A stretch of DNA of 64,000 nucleotides, taken from the NCBI GenBank assembly GCA_903845935.1, contig CAIMZI010000125.1, positions 1 through 64,000 of the forward strand, written 5' to 3'. A model generated the notes under the pieces. It had not been told where the DNA came from and ran no database searches. It saw nothing but the letters and a program-made list of their open reading frames with translations. The DNA comes from an uncultured beta proteobacterium. GTDB taxonomy: Bacteria; Pseudomonadota; Gammaproteobacteria; Burkholderiales; Burkholderiaceae_C. Positions 1-8,525 of this stretch are shown piece by piece (the first letter of the stretch is position 1; each line of letters starts with the position of its first letter). A program made the translations under genes and the position numbers.

Positions 1-324
1 CTCGGCGGTGGCGTGGCACAGCACCTGGGCGGCTTGCTCGCCAGACTCGGGCAGCACTTCAAATTCCATTGCCACGCGCGTCAGTGCAATCGGATGGCAC
101 AAGGGAATCAGCTCGCTGGTGCGTTTGGCACCCTGGATGCCGGCAATGCGGGCAATGCCCAGCACATCGCCTTTTTTTGCGCTGCCGGAGGCAATCAGCT
201 CCAGCGTGGCGGGGAGCATGGTGATGCGACCCTGGGCGACTGCGATGCGATGGGTTGCCTGTTTGGCTGCCACGTCCACCATGTGGGCTTGGCCTTGGGC
301 GTCAAAGTGGGTAAGGTTGCTCAT
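1..324 (-). CDS. moaC: MoaC, cyclic pyranopterin monophosphate synthase (partial, 3' end outside window)
   Basis: Catalyses formation of cyclic pyranopterin monophosphate in molybdenum cofactor synthesis. The first 108 residues of about 160 are visible; reading runs off the left edge with no stop. Residues 71-80 carry the family stretch [10 protein letters not shown] and residues 35-60 the conserved [16 protein letters not shown] region. It starts at the ATG on 322-324. The gene is divergent from the M48 protease with about 80 bp between them, which must hold both promoters. Its presence is routine, although molybdenum handling recurs later in the window. Confidence 0.93.
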   Translation of the reverse strand, partial: MSNLTHFDAQGQAHMVDVAAKQATHRIAVAQGRITMLPATLELIASGSAKKGDVLGIARIAGIQGAKRTSELIPLCHPIALTRVAMEFEVLPESGEQAAQVLCHATAE

Positions 325-403
325 AATCGGGACTTTACCCGAGCTTGACCCGCAGGTCGCCCACTTGATGGCATTCTGTGGCCTCGCACTTCAACGCGTT
401 CTG

Positions 404-1975
404 ATGCACTTATTCCATTCAAAGCCGTATTTCCGCAACGGGCTGGGGCCCAGGCTGGCCCTGCTGTGCCTGGCTAGCCTGCTGGCAGGACCTGTCATGC
501 CGCAGTCTCAAGCAGCGCCGTCACCGACTGTGGCCACGCCCCTGCCCAATCTGGGCGACGGCAATGACATGACGCCGGCCGCAGAGAAGCGCATTGGCGA
601 CCGCATTGCGCGCGAGCTCTATCGCGACCCGGATTACATCGACGATCCTGTCATCACCGATTACGTGCAAGGCATTTGGCAGCCCCTGCTGGCCGCCTCA
701 CGCCAGCGTGGCGAGTTGCTGCCGCAGCTCGATGAGCTGTTTGCCTGGGAAATCCTGATGGGGCGTGACCGCACGGTCAATGCCTTTGCCCTGCCCGGCG
801 CTTACTTTGGCCTGCACCTGGGGCTGGTGGGTATTGTCACCAGCCGGGACGAGCTGGCCTCGGTGCTGGCGCATGAGCTCAGCCACGTCACCCAGCGCCA
901 TATCTCGCGCAGTATGTCGCGCCAGGCCGCGCAGGCACCGTGGCTGATGGGTGCCATGATTTTGGGCATTCTGGCCGCCAGCAAGGACCCCAATGCGGCG
1001 CAGGCCACGATTGTGGGCGGCCAGGCCGCCGCCGTGCAAAGCCAGCTCAATTACTCGCGCGACATGGAGCGCGAGGCCGACCGCATTGGCTTTACGGTGC
1101 AGACCCAGGCCGGTTTTGCGCCCCAGGGCTTTGTCAGCATGTTTGAAAAGCTGCAGCAGTCCAGCCGTTTGAACGACGCCGGTGGCTTTCCGTATTTGCG
1201 CACCCACCCCTTGACCACCGAGCGCATTGCTGACATGCAGTCGCGAGTGCGCCAGTCTGACAAGGGCGACGCCGCGCCGGTCACCACACTGGAGCACGCC
1301 ATGGTGGCGGCACGGGCCCGCGTGTTGTCCAATCCTGCGGTCGACGAACTGCGCATCTGGGCGCAGCAGGCCGAGCCCGCCAATCTGGCCAAACTCAAGC
1401 CAGCGGCCCAGGTCGGCGTCTTGTATGGCGCCACGCTGGCGGCGCTCAAGTTGCGCGATTATTCGCAGGCCCAAGCCGACTTGCAGCGCCTGCAGCAGCG
1501 CACCCAGGGTGATGGGCCGGGTGCCCGCCTGACCCGCTTGATGTCGCTGGAGATGGCGCTGGTTCAGGGCGATATGGTTGCGGCAGCCCTCCTGATAAAA
1601 AGCCCCGAGGTGCAGAAGGACCGCAGCCGGGCCGCACTGCTACTGCGTGCGCAAACTGACACGCTCACCGGACGGGCAGACAGTGTCGCGCAGGATTTGC
1701 AGACTTGGCTGGCCGACCATCCGCGCGATGCCCAGGCCTGGCAACTGCTGGCCGCCGCCGATGCGGCAATAGGACGCCCTGTCGCGGCCGTACGCGCTGA
1801 GGGCGAGGTCAACGTGGCGCAACTGGATTTTGCAAGCGCGCTCACGCGCTTCAAGGCCGCGCAAGACCTGGCGAGCAAGAGCACGCTGCAGGTGGATCAC
1901 ATAGACGCGTCGATTGTGGACACAAGGGCCCGGCAAATGGAGCTACTGCTGAGGGAACAGGCGCTCGAGCACTGA
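404..1975 (+). CDS. M48 family metalloprotease with TPR-like C-terminus (BepA/YfgC type)
   Basis: Predicted periplasmic zinc metallopeptidase of the BepA class, which in other Proteobacteria helps outer-membrane protein quality control. From the ATG at 404 the protein is 523 residues with an N-terminal signal-like hydrophobic stretch (about residues 16-30) ending near QSQAA. The zinc motif HELSH sits near residue 156 and the third ligand motif EREAD near 221. The C-terminal half is alanine-rich and helical, as expected for TPR repeats. An in-frame ATG at 368 is possible, but the signal peptide fits 404 better. The 3' end overlaps the convergent holin-like gene by 33 bp. Confidence 0.9.
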   Translation: MHLFHSKPYFRNGLGPRLALLCLASLLAGPVMPQSQAAPSPTVATPLPNLGDGNDMTPAAEKRIGDRIARELYRDPDYIDDPVITDYVQGIWQPLLAASRQRGELLPQLDELFAWEILMGRDRTVNAFALPGAYFGLHLGLVGIVTSRDELASVLAHELSHVTQRHISRSMSRQAAQAPWLMGAMILGILAASKDPNAAQATIVGGQAAAVQSQLNYSRDMEREADRIGFTVQTQAGFAPQGFVSMFEKLQQSSRLNDAGGFPYLRTHPLTTERIADMQSRVRQSDKGDAAPVTTLEHAMVAARARVLSNPAVDELRIWAQQAEPANLAKLKPAAQVGVLYGATLAALKLRDYSQAQADLQRLQQRTQGDGPGARLTRLMSLEMALVQGDMVAAALLIKSPEVQKDRSRAALLLRAQTDTLTGRADSVAQDLQTWLADHPRDAQAWQLLAAADAAIGRPVAAVRAEGEVNVAQLDFASALTRFKAAQDLASKSTLQVDHIDASIVDTRARQMELLLREQALEH

Positions 1976-2296
1976 GTGGATCAGCATGCCCAGCAGCGTG
2001 TAGACCAGCGAGCCAATCAGTGCCGCGCCAAAGCCACGCACCTGAAAACCGTCCAGCAGGGCGGCGGCCCAGTAAAACATCAGGGCGTTGATTACAAACA
2101 GGAACAGCCCCAGCGTGATCACGGTGACCGGCAGCGTCAGCACGATCAGGATCGGACGCAGGACGGCATTGAAGAAGCCGATGACCAGGGCCGCCGCCAG
2201 CGCCGCAGAAAAGCTCTGCACCACCACGCCGGAGTACAAATGCGCAACCGCCAGCAGGGCGGCCGCACTGAGAAGCCATTTGACAAGCAGTTTCAT
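1943..2296 (-). CDS. Phage holin family 4-like small membrane protein
   Basis: A 117-residue integral membrane protein with four hydrophobic segments (about residues 3-20, 28-48, 52-75 and 80-110). It includes the FFNAVLRPILIVLTLP stretch typical of the four-TMS holin superfamily IV (PF04020-like). Proteins of this family are common in bacterial chromosomes and are not necessarily phage-derived; their function is unknown. It is convergent with and overlaps the protease gene, so no separate terminator fits between them. The family call is from memory of the pattern. Confidence 0.8.
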   Translation of the reverse strand: MKLLVKWLLSAAALLAVAHLYSGVVVQSFSAALAAALVIGFFNAVLRPILIVLTLPVTVITLGLFLFVINALMFYWAAALLDGFQVRGFGAALIGSLVYTLLGMLIHSVLERLFPQQ

Positions 2297-2369
2297 GTGC
2301 TCAGCATAGCACCATGCGATAGCGCACAGGCTATGATGCGCCTCCCCTCAGCGCCACCAGTCCATTCCG

Positions 2370-2780
2370 TTGCCAGGCATTCACATCACCGATATCGAGT
2401 CCGCCATCAACTACTGGCGGCAGCGCGAGCCCTCGCCCGACGGGATGGCCTTGCCCTCTGCCACCAGAGCCTTGGCCGAGGCCTATGCCTTGATGGTTTA
2501 TCACCGCGAGAGTGAGGCCGACCAGGCCACCATGCCCTCCGAAGCGTTGGCAGCCTGGATGGAGTGGTACCACAGCACGCCCGACACCCCTTGCATTGCC
2601 ATTTGCTCCACCAGCCAGGGCGACGATATATGCAAGGGCTGTGGTCGCAGCTTTGAAGAGGTGCAAAAGTGGACCGAAATGGACGCTGTGCAAAAGCGCG
2701 CCAGTTGGCGCCGCATCACCCTGGAAGGTACGGCCTGGCGCTTCAACAAATACGCGGAAAGAGTTATTTCCAGCGGATAG
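2370..2780 (+). CDS. DUF3717 + DUF1289 domain protein
   Basis: A 136-residue cytoplasmic protein of unknown function. The N-terminus (HITDIESAINYWR) matches the DUF3717 pattern seen in Burkholderiales. The C-terminal half contains the DUF1289 signature TPCIAIC, then CKGCGR about 11 residues later, then a WxxM-type helix (residues 71-115); its cysteines probably bind a metal. No ATG is available in frame; the reading frame opens with TTG at 2370, directly before the DUF3717 motif. The 3' end overlaps the convergent yaeQ gene by 17 bp. Confidence 0.8.
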   Translation: MPGIHITDIESAINYWRQREPSPDGMALPSATRALAEAYALMVYHRESEADQATMPSEALAAWMEWYHSTPDTPCIAICSTSQGDDICKGCGRSFEEVQKWTEMDAVQKRASWRRITLEGTAWRFNKYAERVISSG

Positions 2781-3324
2781 GTTCGATATCGACCGTGTTG
2801 GAACTGTCGCCCAGGGTCAACGTGCCTTCCTGAATCGTCGCCTGCAACTGCATGCTGCGTTGCGCCAACGGAATCAGCGCCTGACTGGCCAGTGTGGGAA
2901 TCCGAAACACCGACAGATTCTTGGGCCGACTGAGCTTGCTCTCCATGCCCTTCCACCAGACCTCGGCCGCGTGGTTAAAGCAGTACAGAACCACCTCATC
3001 GGCCTTGCCGCAGGCCTTGAGCAGGGGCTTGTCTTCGGGCTGACCGACCTCGATCCAAAGGCGGGTGAGGCCGGTGAAGTCGCGCAGCCAGGCGTCGGGT
3101 TCATTGACGTCGGACAGACCGGCGCCAAAGCTTAAGGTGCCATCGCCACCACACACGCTTTGCAGCTTGTGCGCCTGAAACGCCAGCGCCACCAGCCGCA
3201 CCATCATGCGTTCGTCGGTTTCGCTGGGGTGACGCGCCAGAGTTAGCGCGTGGTCGGCGTAGTAGCTGTGGTCAATGTCGGCAATCTGCAGATTGGCCTT
3301 GAAGATGGTGGATTTAATCGCCAT
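2764..3324 (-). CDS. yaeQ: YaeQ family protein
   Basis: A 186-residue protein of the YaeQ family, which has a PD-(D/E)XK nuclease-like fold but no settled function. The opening MAIKSTIFKANLQIADID and the LARHPSETDERMMVRL stretch are characteristic. The length equals the usual 180-185 residues. It lies 11 bp downstream of purB on the same strand and is probably co-transcribed with it. Confidence 0.92.
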   Translation of the reverse strand: MAIKSTIFKANLQIADIDHSYYADHALTLARHPSETDERMMVRLVALAFQAHKLQSVCGGDGTLSFGAGLSDVNEPDAWLRDFTGLTRLWIEVGQPEDKPLLKACGKADEVVLYCFNHAAEVWWKGMESKLSRPKNLSVFRIPTLASQALIPLAQRSMQLQATIQEGTLTLGDSSNTVDIEPIRWK

Positions 3325-3335
3325 TGATCGGTCGC

Positions 3336-4715
3336 TCAGACTCGTTTTGCGAGTTCAGCGGCCTTGCCGATGTAGGTCGCCGGCGTCATGGCCAGCAGGC
3401 GGTCTTTTTCGGCCTGCGGCAGCTCCAGGCCCTCAATAAAGCCGCGCATCAGTTCGGCCGTCATGGCTTCGCCGCGGGTGAACTTCTTGAGCTGCTCATA
3501 GGGTTGGGGCAGACCAAAGCGGCGCATCACCGTCTGGATCGGCTCGGCCAGCACTTCCCAGGACGCGTCCAGATCTTCGGCAATCGCGGCCTTGTTGATT
3601 TCCAGCTTGTTCAAACCGGTCATCAGCGACTGGTAGGCTAAGGCCGCATAGCCCAGGCCGACGCCGATATTGCGCAGCACGGTGGAGTCGGTCAGATCCC
3701 GCTGCCAGCGCGACACCGGTAGTTTCTCGGCCATATGGCGCAGCACGGCGTTGGACAGGCCCAGGTTGCCCTCGGCATTTTCAAAGTCGATCGGGTTGAC
3801 CTTGTGCGGCATGGTGCTGGAGCCCACTTCGCCGTCGCGCAGCTTCTGCTTGAAGTAACCCAGCGACACATAGCCCCAGATATCGCGCGACAGGTCTATC
3901 AGGATGGTGTTGGTGCGGGCCACGGCGTCAAATAGCTCGGCCATGTAGTCGTGCGGCTCGATCTGCGTGCTGAAAGGTTGGAAGTTTAGGCCCAGGCCCA
4001 GCGGCTCCGGTGTCTCGATGACCTTTTTGCTAAAGGCTTCCCAGTCATGCTCGGGCCAGGCCGAAAGATGCGCGTTGTAGTTGCCCACTGCGCCATTCAT
4101 TTTGGCCAGAATCTTCACGGCGGCAATGCGATCGCAGGCGGTTTGCAGGCGCACCACGACATTGGCCATTTCTTTGCCGACGGTGGTGGGGCTGGCGGTC
4201 TGGCCGTGTGTGCGGCTGAGCATGGGCACCTCGGCATGGGCCTGGGCCATGTCGCGCAATTTGAGCACCAGTTTGTCCAACAGCGGCAGCACGACCGTGT
4301 CGCGTGCCGAGCGGATCTGCAAGCCGTGGCTGGTGTTGTTGATGTCTTCGCTGGTGCAGGCAAAGTGCACAAATTCACCAGCCTTTTCCAGCTCCGGCCT
4401 GGCATCGAACTTGGACTTGAGCCAGTACTCGACGGCCTTCACATCGTGGTTGGTGGTCTTCTCTATGGTCTTGATGGCCTCGCCATCGACCTCGGAAAAG
4501 TTTTTGACCAGACCTAACAAATAGGTGCGGGCGCCAGGGCTTAAGGGTTTGAATTCGGCAAAGCCGGCATCACTGAGGGCGATGAACCAGACCACTTCCA
4601 CTTGCACGCGGCGCTGCATATAGCCCAGCTCGCTGGTGATGGGGCGCAAGGTGGCAAGTTTGGCGGCATAGCGCCCGTCGAGTGGAGAAAGTGCGGAGAT
4701 GGCATTGAAAGTCAT
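3336..4715 (-). CDS. purB: Adenylosuccinate lyase
   Basis: Cleaves SAICAR and adenylosuccinate to fumarate plus AICAR or AMP in purine synthesis. The 459-residue product has the fumarase/aspartase superfamily signature GSSTMPHKVNP and the catalytic-region stretches TSEDINNTSHG and SRTHGQ. The frame is open further upstream to 4835, but the start at 4713-4715 gives MTFNAISALSPLDGRYA, the normal N-terminus of PurB, and a normal length (E. coli about 456). It is followed by yaeQ and is divergent from the GST gene. Confidence 0.97.
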   Translation of the reverse strand: MTFNAISALSPLDGRYAAKLATLRPITSELGYMQRRVQVEVVWFIALSDAGFAEFKPLSPGARTYLLGLVKNFSEVDGEAIKTIEKTTNHDVKAVEYWLKSKFDARPELEKAGEFVHFACTSEDINNTSHGLQIRSARDTVVLPLLDKLVLKLRDMAQAHAEVPMLSRTHGQTASPTTVGKEMANVVVRLQTACDRIAAVKILAKMNGAVGNYNAHLSAWPEHDWEAFSKKVIETPEPLGLGLNFQPFSTQIEPHDYMAELFDAVARTNTILIDLSRDIWGYVSLGYFKQKLRDGEVGSSTMPHKVNPIDFENAEGNLGLSNAVLRHMAEKLPVSRWQRDLTDSTVLRNIGVGLGYAALAYQSLMTGLNKLEINKAAIAEDLDASWEVLAEPIQTVMRRFGLPQPYEQLKKFTRGEAMTAELMRGFIEGLELPQAEKDRLLAMTPATYIGKAAELAKRV

Positions 4716-4812
4716 GACCGAATTGTAGGTTGTGCGCCACCCGGCTGCCGACGGCTCCATTTGATGCCAGGCAATGGATAGAATGAATGCCAGACATATT
4801 TGCAGGGTAACC

Positions 4813-5427
4813 ATGAAACTTATCGGATCCACCACCAGCCCCTACGTACGCAAGGTGCGTGTCGTGATGGCCGAGAAGAAACTCGAATACGCCTTCGTCA
4901 GCGAAGACGTATGGGCCAACACCACCACCATCTCCGGCTCCAACCCGCTGGGCAAGGTGCCCTGCCTGATCATGGAAGGTGGCGAGGCGCTGTTTGATTC
5001 GCGCGTCATTGTGGAATACCTCGACACGCTCTCCCCCGTGGGCAAGCTGATTCCCACGGTGGGCCGTGAGCGCGCCGAAATCAAGACTTGGGAAGCCTTG
5101 GCCGATGGTCTGCTCGATGCCTCCATTTTGGCCCGACTGGAAGCCACCTGGCCTGGCCGTACCGAGGCCCAGCGCAGCCAGGCCTGGATCGATCGCCAGC
5201 TGCACAAGTGCCACGACGCCGTAAAGGCCATGAGCCTGGGCCTGGGTGACAAGCCCTTCTGTGCCGGCATCCACCTGAGTCTGGCCGATATCGCAGTCGG
5301 CTGCGCGCTGGGTTATCTGGATTTCCGCTTCCCCGAACTGGCCTGGCGTGGCGACTACCCCAATCTGGTCAAGCTGCACGACAAGCTGATGCAACGCGCC
5401 AGCTTCGCCGACACCGTTCCGGCCTAA
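4813..5427 (+). CDS. Glutathione S-transferase family protein
   Basis: Cytosolic GST-fold protein of 204 residues. The thioredoxin-like N-terminal domain begins MKLIGSTTSPYVRKVRV with Ser9 as likely active-site serine. It has NPLGKVPCL (cis-proline loop) and the DSRVIVEYL glutathione-binding segment near residues 62-70. The helical C-terminal domain carries the SLADIAVG N-capping motif. The ATG at 4813 is preferred over the in-frame ATG at 4774, which would add 13 non-conserved residues. Substrate unknown. Confidence 0.9.
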   Translation: MKLIGSTTSPYVRKVRVVMAEKKLEYAFVSEDVWANTTTISGSNPLGKVPCLIMEGGEALFDSRVIVEYLDTLSPVGKLIPTVGRERAEIKTWEALADGLLDASILARLEATWPGRTEAQRSQAWIDRQLHKCHDAVKAMSLGLGDKPFCAGIHLSLADIAVGCALGYLDFRFPELAWRGDYPNLVKLHDKLMQRASFADTVPA

Positions 5428-5450
5428 AAGTTCGGGTGAGCGTGGGGGCT

Positions 5451-5903
5451 CTATTTGTTGACCTGGCGCTTGAGCCAGCGCATCAGCGAACCGATTAGCG
5501 GCAGCTTTTCATACAGCTCTTCGGCTGCATCCCAGTAATCGCGGTGCAGCACGACCAGGCCGGTATCTGAAAACACCAGATGCGAGGCGCCCAGAATCCG
5601 CTGCGGCACACCAGGCTTGAAACCCTTGAAGCTAAAGTGAAATTCCCAGGTCATAAAGCATTGTTCTCCCTGCACCACGGTCTGGGTGACGACAAAGCGC
5701 GGCTGCTCCAACTGGACAAACATGTGTTCAAAAATGTGCTGGATGGCAGCCACCCCGGTCACTGCCTGGAACGGATCCTTGAAACGCGCATCGGGGGCGT
5801 AGTAGCGTGCCACCTCGCGCGCCGACTGCTCGGTGAGGGTTTCAAAATACTGCGCCAGGGCGGCTGCTGCGGCACTGCTGTCGGTGCTGTGTGTGGGGTT
5901 CAT
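5451..5903 (-). CDS. Nuclear transport factor 2 / SnoaL-like protein
   Basis: A 150-residue protein with an NTF2-like pattern: an N-terminal helix, RYYAPDARFKDPF near residue 40, an HIFEHMF helix, then alternating beta strands ending in HRDYWDAAEELY. The ending HRDYWD plus a short basic tail is typical of SnoaL-like proteins encoded with SDR and Cfa-type genes. Its ATG overlaps the stop of the upstream SDR gene by 4 bp, so it is the last gene of the lipid-modification operon running from 11883 to 5451. Confidence 0.8.
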   Translation of the reverse strand: MNPTHSTDSSAAAAALAQYFETLTEQSAREVARYYAPDARFKDPFQAVTGVAAIQHIFEHMFVQLEQPRFVVTQTVVQGEQCFMTWEFHFSFKGFKPGVPQRILGASHLVFSDTGLVVLHRDYWDAAEELYEKLPLIGSLMRWLKRQVNK

Positions 5904-6679
5904 AAGGTGACGCGCGCAACCAGCGCGAAATAGAGGCGATAGGGTAGCAGGCGCAACAGCTTGAGCCAGAGCGTGAAGCGCCTGGGGAAATGGATCTCAA
6001 AGTCCCCGGCAGCCCAGCCCTTGAGGATCGCCAGTGCGGCCTGCTGCGGCGTCAGGATGGCGGGCATGGCAAAGTCGTTTTGGGCCGTCAGCGGTGTCTG
6101 CACAAAGCCGGGATTGATGATGGATACGCCCACGCCACGGTCCTTCAGGTCCAGGTACAGCGTCTCGGCCAGATGGATCAGCGCCGCCTTGCTCGGCCCA
6201 TAGGCCAGGCTATGGGGCAGGCCACGATAGCCCGCCACACTCCCTACCAGGCTGATGTGACCGCCGCCCTGTGCCAGCAACTGCGGTACCACGGCCTCCA
6301 GCAGATACAGGGCGCCCTTGTAATTCACCTGCAGGTGGCGCAAGGCGACATCCACATCCAACGCAAAGCCGCGCATCGCCTGGTAGGTACCTGCGCAATA
6401 GACCACGCAGTCCAGTCGTCCCTGTGCCAGCACCTGTTGTGCGGCAGTCTGCACGCCAACGCGATCGGTGACATCCAGCGGCAGCGCCTGGGCGCCCGGA
6501 TGCTGGGCCACAAAGTCTTCCAGCGCCTCTTGCTGTCGCGCTGAAACGATGACCAAAGCGCCCTGGCCATGCAGGGCGGCAGCGGTGGCCTGGCCAATGC
6601 CGCTGCTGGCGCCCAGCAGCCATACCGTTTTGCCGCGCCAGTCGGTCTGAGGCGGGTTCAGAGGTGTAAAAAAGCCCAT
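5900..6679 (-). CDS. SDR family NAD(P)-dependent oxidoreductase
   Basis: A 259-residue Rossmann oxidoreductase. The nucleotide-binding motif GASSGIGQA is near residue 23, the catalytic YGPSK (YxxxK) near residue 158 and the catalytic serine in SLVGSVAG just before it. The C-terminal hydrophobic, basic segment could bind the membrane. Substrate unknown; the neighbours (Cfa-type methyltransferase, FAD oxidoreductase, DUF1365) suggest a fatty-acyl or lipid-linked substrate. It overlaps the NTF2-like gene by 4 bp. Confidence 0.9.
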   Translation of the reverse strand: MGFFTPLNPPQTDWRGKTVWLLGASSGIGQATAAALHGQGALVIVSARQQEALEDFVAQHPGAQALPLDVTDRVGVQTAAQQVLAQGRLDCVVYCAGTYQAMRGFALDVDVALRHLQVNYKGALYLLEAVVPQLLAQGGGHISLVGSVAGYRGLPHSLAYGPSKAALIHLAETLYLDLKDRGVGVSIINPGFVQTPLTAQNDFAMPAILTPQQAALAILKGWAAGDFEIHFPRRFTLWLKLLRLLPYRLYFALVARVTL

Positions 6680-6690
6680 GCTCCGTCGCT

Positions 6691-7227
6691 CTAGCGTTTG
6701 AAGAAGGACAGGGTGACCTCCCCCAGGCGGATACCGAACTTGCTCATGGTGGCCTTGTTCAGCATGACCTTGTCGTTCATTAGGTACATCCAGTCGTCAA
6801 ACTGCATTTCATAAATCTTGCCGTCCACCGGCAGGTTCAGCGTGTAGTTCCAGTGCAAGGTATTGCCACGGCTCTCGCCCTGAGCCTGGCCGACTACATC
6901 ATCGGCACGCCCGACGAAGTGACCATCGGCCTGCTTGCTCAGGTGCCAGATGCGCGTTTGCTGGCTGCCATCGGAGTAGCTGAAGCGCTCGTCCAGCGTG
7001 CCTTCGTCACCTTCCCAGGTGCAACGCATCACCACCGTGAAGCGCTTGACCACCGTGCCCGAGCGGTCGGTAAACACGCCATAGGCGTCCAGCGTGCCAT
7101 TGAAATACTGCTGCAAGTCCAGCACCGGTTTTTCGGCGGTGTAGGTATCAATTTTCTGGGAGGCGCAACCGCCCAGAACGGTGGCCAATGCAAGAGCCAG
7201 CACGGCAATCAGCAGACGTTTTTTCAT
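6691..7227 (-). CDS. DUF3833 lipoprotein
   Basis: A 178-residue predicted lipoprotein of the DUF3833 family. Signal peptide residues 1-20 end in the lipobox LGGC, so Cys21 is probably lipidated. The body is beta-rich with the YFNGTLDAYGVF and LNLPVDGKIYEMQFDDWMY stretches typical of the family. The start on 7225-7227 overlaps the upstream MFS stop by 4 bp; a longer frame opening at 7425 would lose the signal peptide. It probably acts at the inner face of the outer membrane in the same process as the Cfa-type enzyme. Confidence 0.85.
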   Translation of the reverse strand: MKKRLLIAVLALALATVLGGCASQKIDTYTAEKPVLDLQQYFNGTLDAYGVFTDRSGTVVKRFTVVMRCTWEGDEGTLDERFSYSDGSQQTRIWHLSKQADGHFVGRADDVVGQAQGESRGNTLHWNYTLNLPVDGKIYEMQFDDWMYLMNDKVMLNKATMSKFGIRLGEVTLSFFKR

Positions 7228-8525
7228 GGGGTTCTCCGGATGATGAGGGTGTAGAGCAGGGTGGCCGCCAGCAGCTTGAGGGCGCAGGGCAGCAGGCAAT
7301 AGGCGTTGGTGAGTGTCTGCAGAGCGGACGCGTCTTGCACGCCGGGCGCATAGCCCAGCCAGTCCAGCAGGGGCAGGGCCACACCGGCGGCCAGGGCCAG
7401 ATTGAGCTTGGTGGCAAAGTTCCACCAGCCAAAGTAGGCGCCCTCGGCCTGGCCGCGGTCACCGCTGGCTGCAATGGCGCCGGCCAGCAGGGCTGCGGGC
7501 AGGGCCAGATCGGTACCCAGGGCCACTCCCGAGAGCGCACACACCAGCACAAAGGCGGCGCTGTCGCCGCTACCCAACTGGCTGGCAAACACAAACACGG
7601 CAATCGCCAGCAGCATGCCCAGGCCCCAGGTGCGCGCCAGGCCTATGTGTGCCACCAGCTTGAGCCAGAGCGCAATGGACAGTGCCGCACTCAAAAAGTA
7701 GCTGCCTAGAAATAGCGGCTGCAGGGCGGCCGTGGCCTGCAGCCGGTCCTGCAAAAAAAATAGAATCAAAGTAGCTGGTATGGCGCTGGCAATGCCGTTG
7801 ACCATAAACACCGCCAGCAGCGTCCGAAAAGCTGGGTTCGCAAAAGGCCGCCACAGGCCCGTGCCGGGTTTGGCTGGAGTCGTGTGAAGTTCTGTGGCGG
7901 CTGCGCGTGGTGGCGGCTGGATGGCATGACTCCAGGCCCACCAGCCCAGCGCCAGGGCCGCAAAAAACAGGGCGCAGGTGGCCTGCAGGCCCAGCAGCGC
8001 AGGGGCGACGGAGGCCAGCAGCACGCCCAGCAGGCCCAAGCCTTCGCGCCAGGCCACCACGCGCCCGCGCTGCAACTCGTCGCCGCCCAACAGGGCGCCC
8101 CAGGACTGGTGCAAGATGGACACGGCGCTAAAGCCCGCATAGGTCAGCAGCAGACACGCCACGGCCCATACCAGCAGCCAGGGGCCGGACTGCACCGGCG
8201 GGAAAAACAGCAGGATAAAACCGAGTCCCAGCGCACCAGCAGCCAGCGCCGCCCAGCCCAGCACCTGCTGGCTTGCGCGGGCATACAGGCGGTCACACCA
8301 GCGCCCCAGCAGCGGATCAATCAGCGCGTCAAACAGGCGCGCACCCAGAAGCAACGCGCCCAGTGTGGCCAGCGGCACGCCGTAGTGCAGCGCGTAGTGG
8401 TTGGGCAGCATCACATACAGGGGCAGGGCGACAAAGGCCAGCGGCAAGCCCATCAAGCCATAGCGCCAGCCGTCACGCCAAGCAAAGACCTCTGTGCTGC
8501 CAAGCGAGGCGTGCATGCTGTTCAA
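7224..8525 (-). CDS. MFS transporter, GPH/MFS_2-like
   Basis: A 433-residue integral membrane protein with about 12 hydrophobic segments. The N-terminal DALIDPLLGRWCDRL matches the motif DxxxDPxxGxxxDR of the glycoside-pentoside-hexuronide (MFS_2) branch. Its 4-bp overlaps with the Cfa-type gene upstream and the DUF3833 gene downstream imply co-translation. In similar clusters this gene always travels with cfa and DUF1365, so its cargo may be a lipid or lipid precursor rather than a sugar. That is inference. Confidence 0.85.
   Translation of the reverse strand: MNSMHASLGSTEVFAWRDGWRYGLMGLPLAFVALPLYVMLPNHYALHYGVPLATLGALLLGARLFDALIDPLLGRWCDRLYARASQQVLGWAALAAGALGLGFILLFFPPVQSGPWLLVWAVACLLLTYAGFSAVSILHQSWGALLGGDELQRGRVVAWREGLGLLGVLLASVAPALLGLQATCALFFAALALGWWAWSHAIQPPPRAAATELHTTPAKPGTGLWRPFANPAFRTLLAVFMVNGIASAIPATLILFFLQDRLQATAALQPLFLGSYFLSAALSIALWLKLVAHIGLARTWGLGMLLAIAVFVFASQLGSGDSAAFVLVCALSGVALGTDLALPAALLAGAIAASGDRGQAEGAYFGWWNFATKLNLALAAGVALPLLDWLGYAPGVQDASALQTLTNAYCLLPCALKLLAATLLYTLIIRRTP

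Noticed and set aside
4716..4835. N-terminal extension of PurB
   Set aside because: The extra 40 residues are hydrophobic and overlap the GST promoter; the internal start gives the normal PurB N-terminus.
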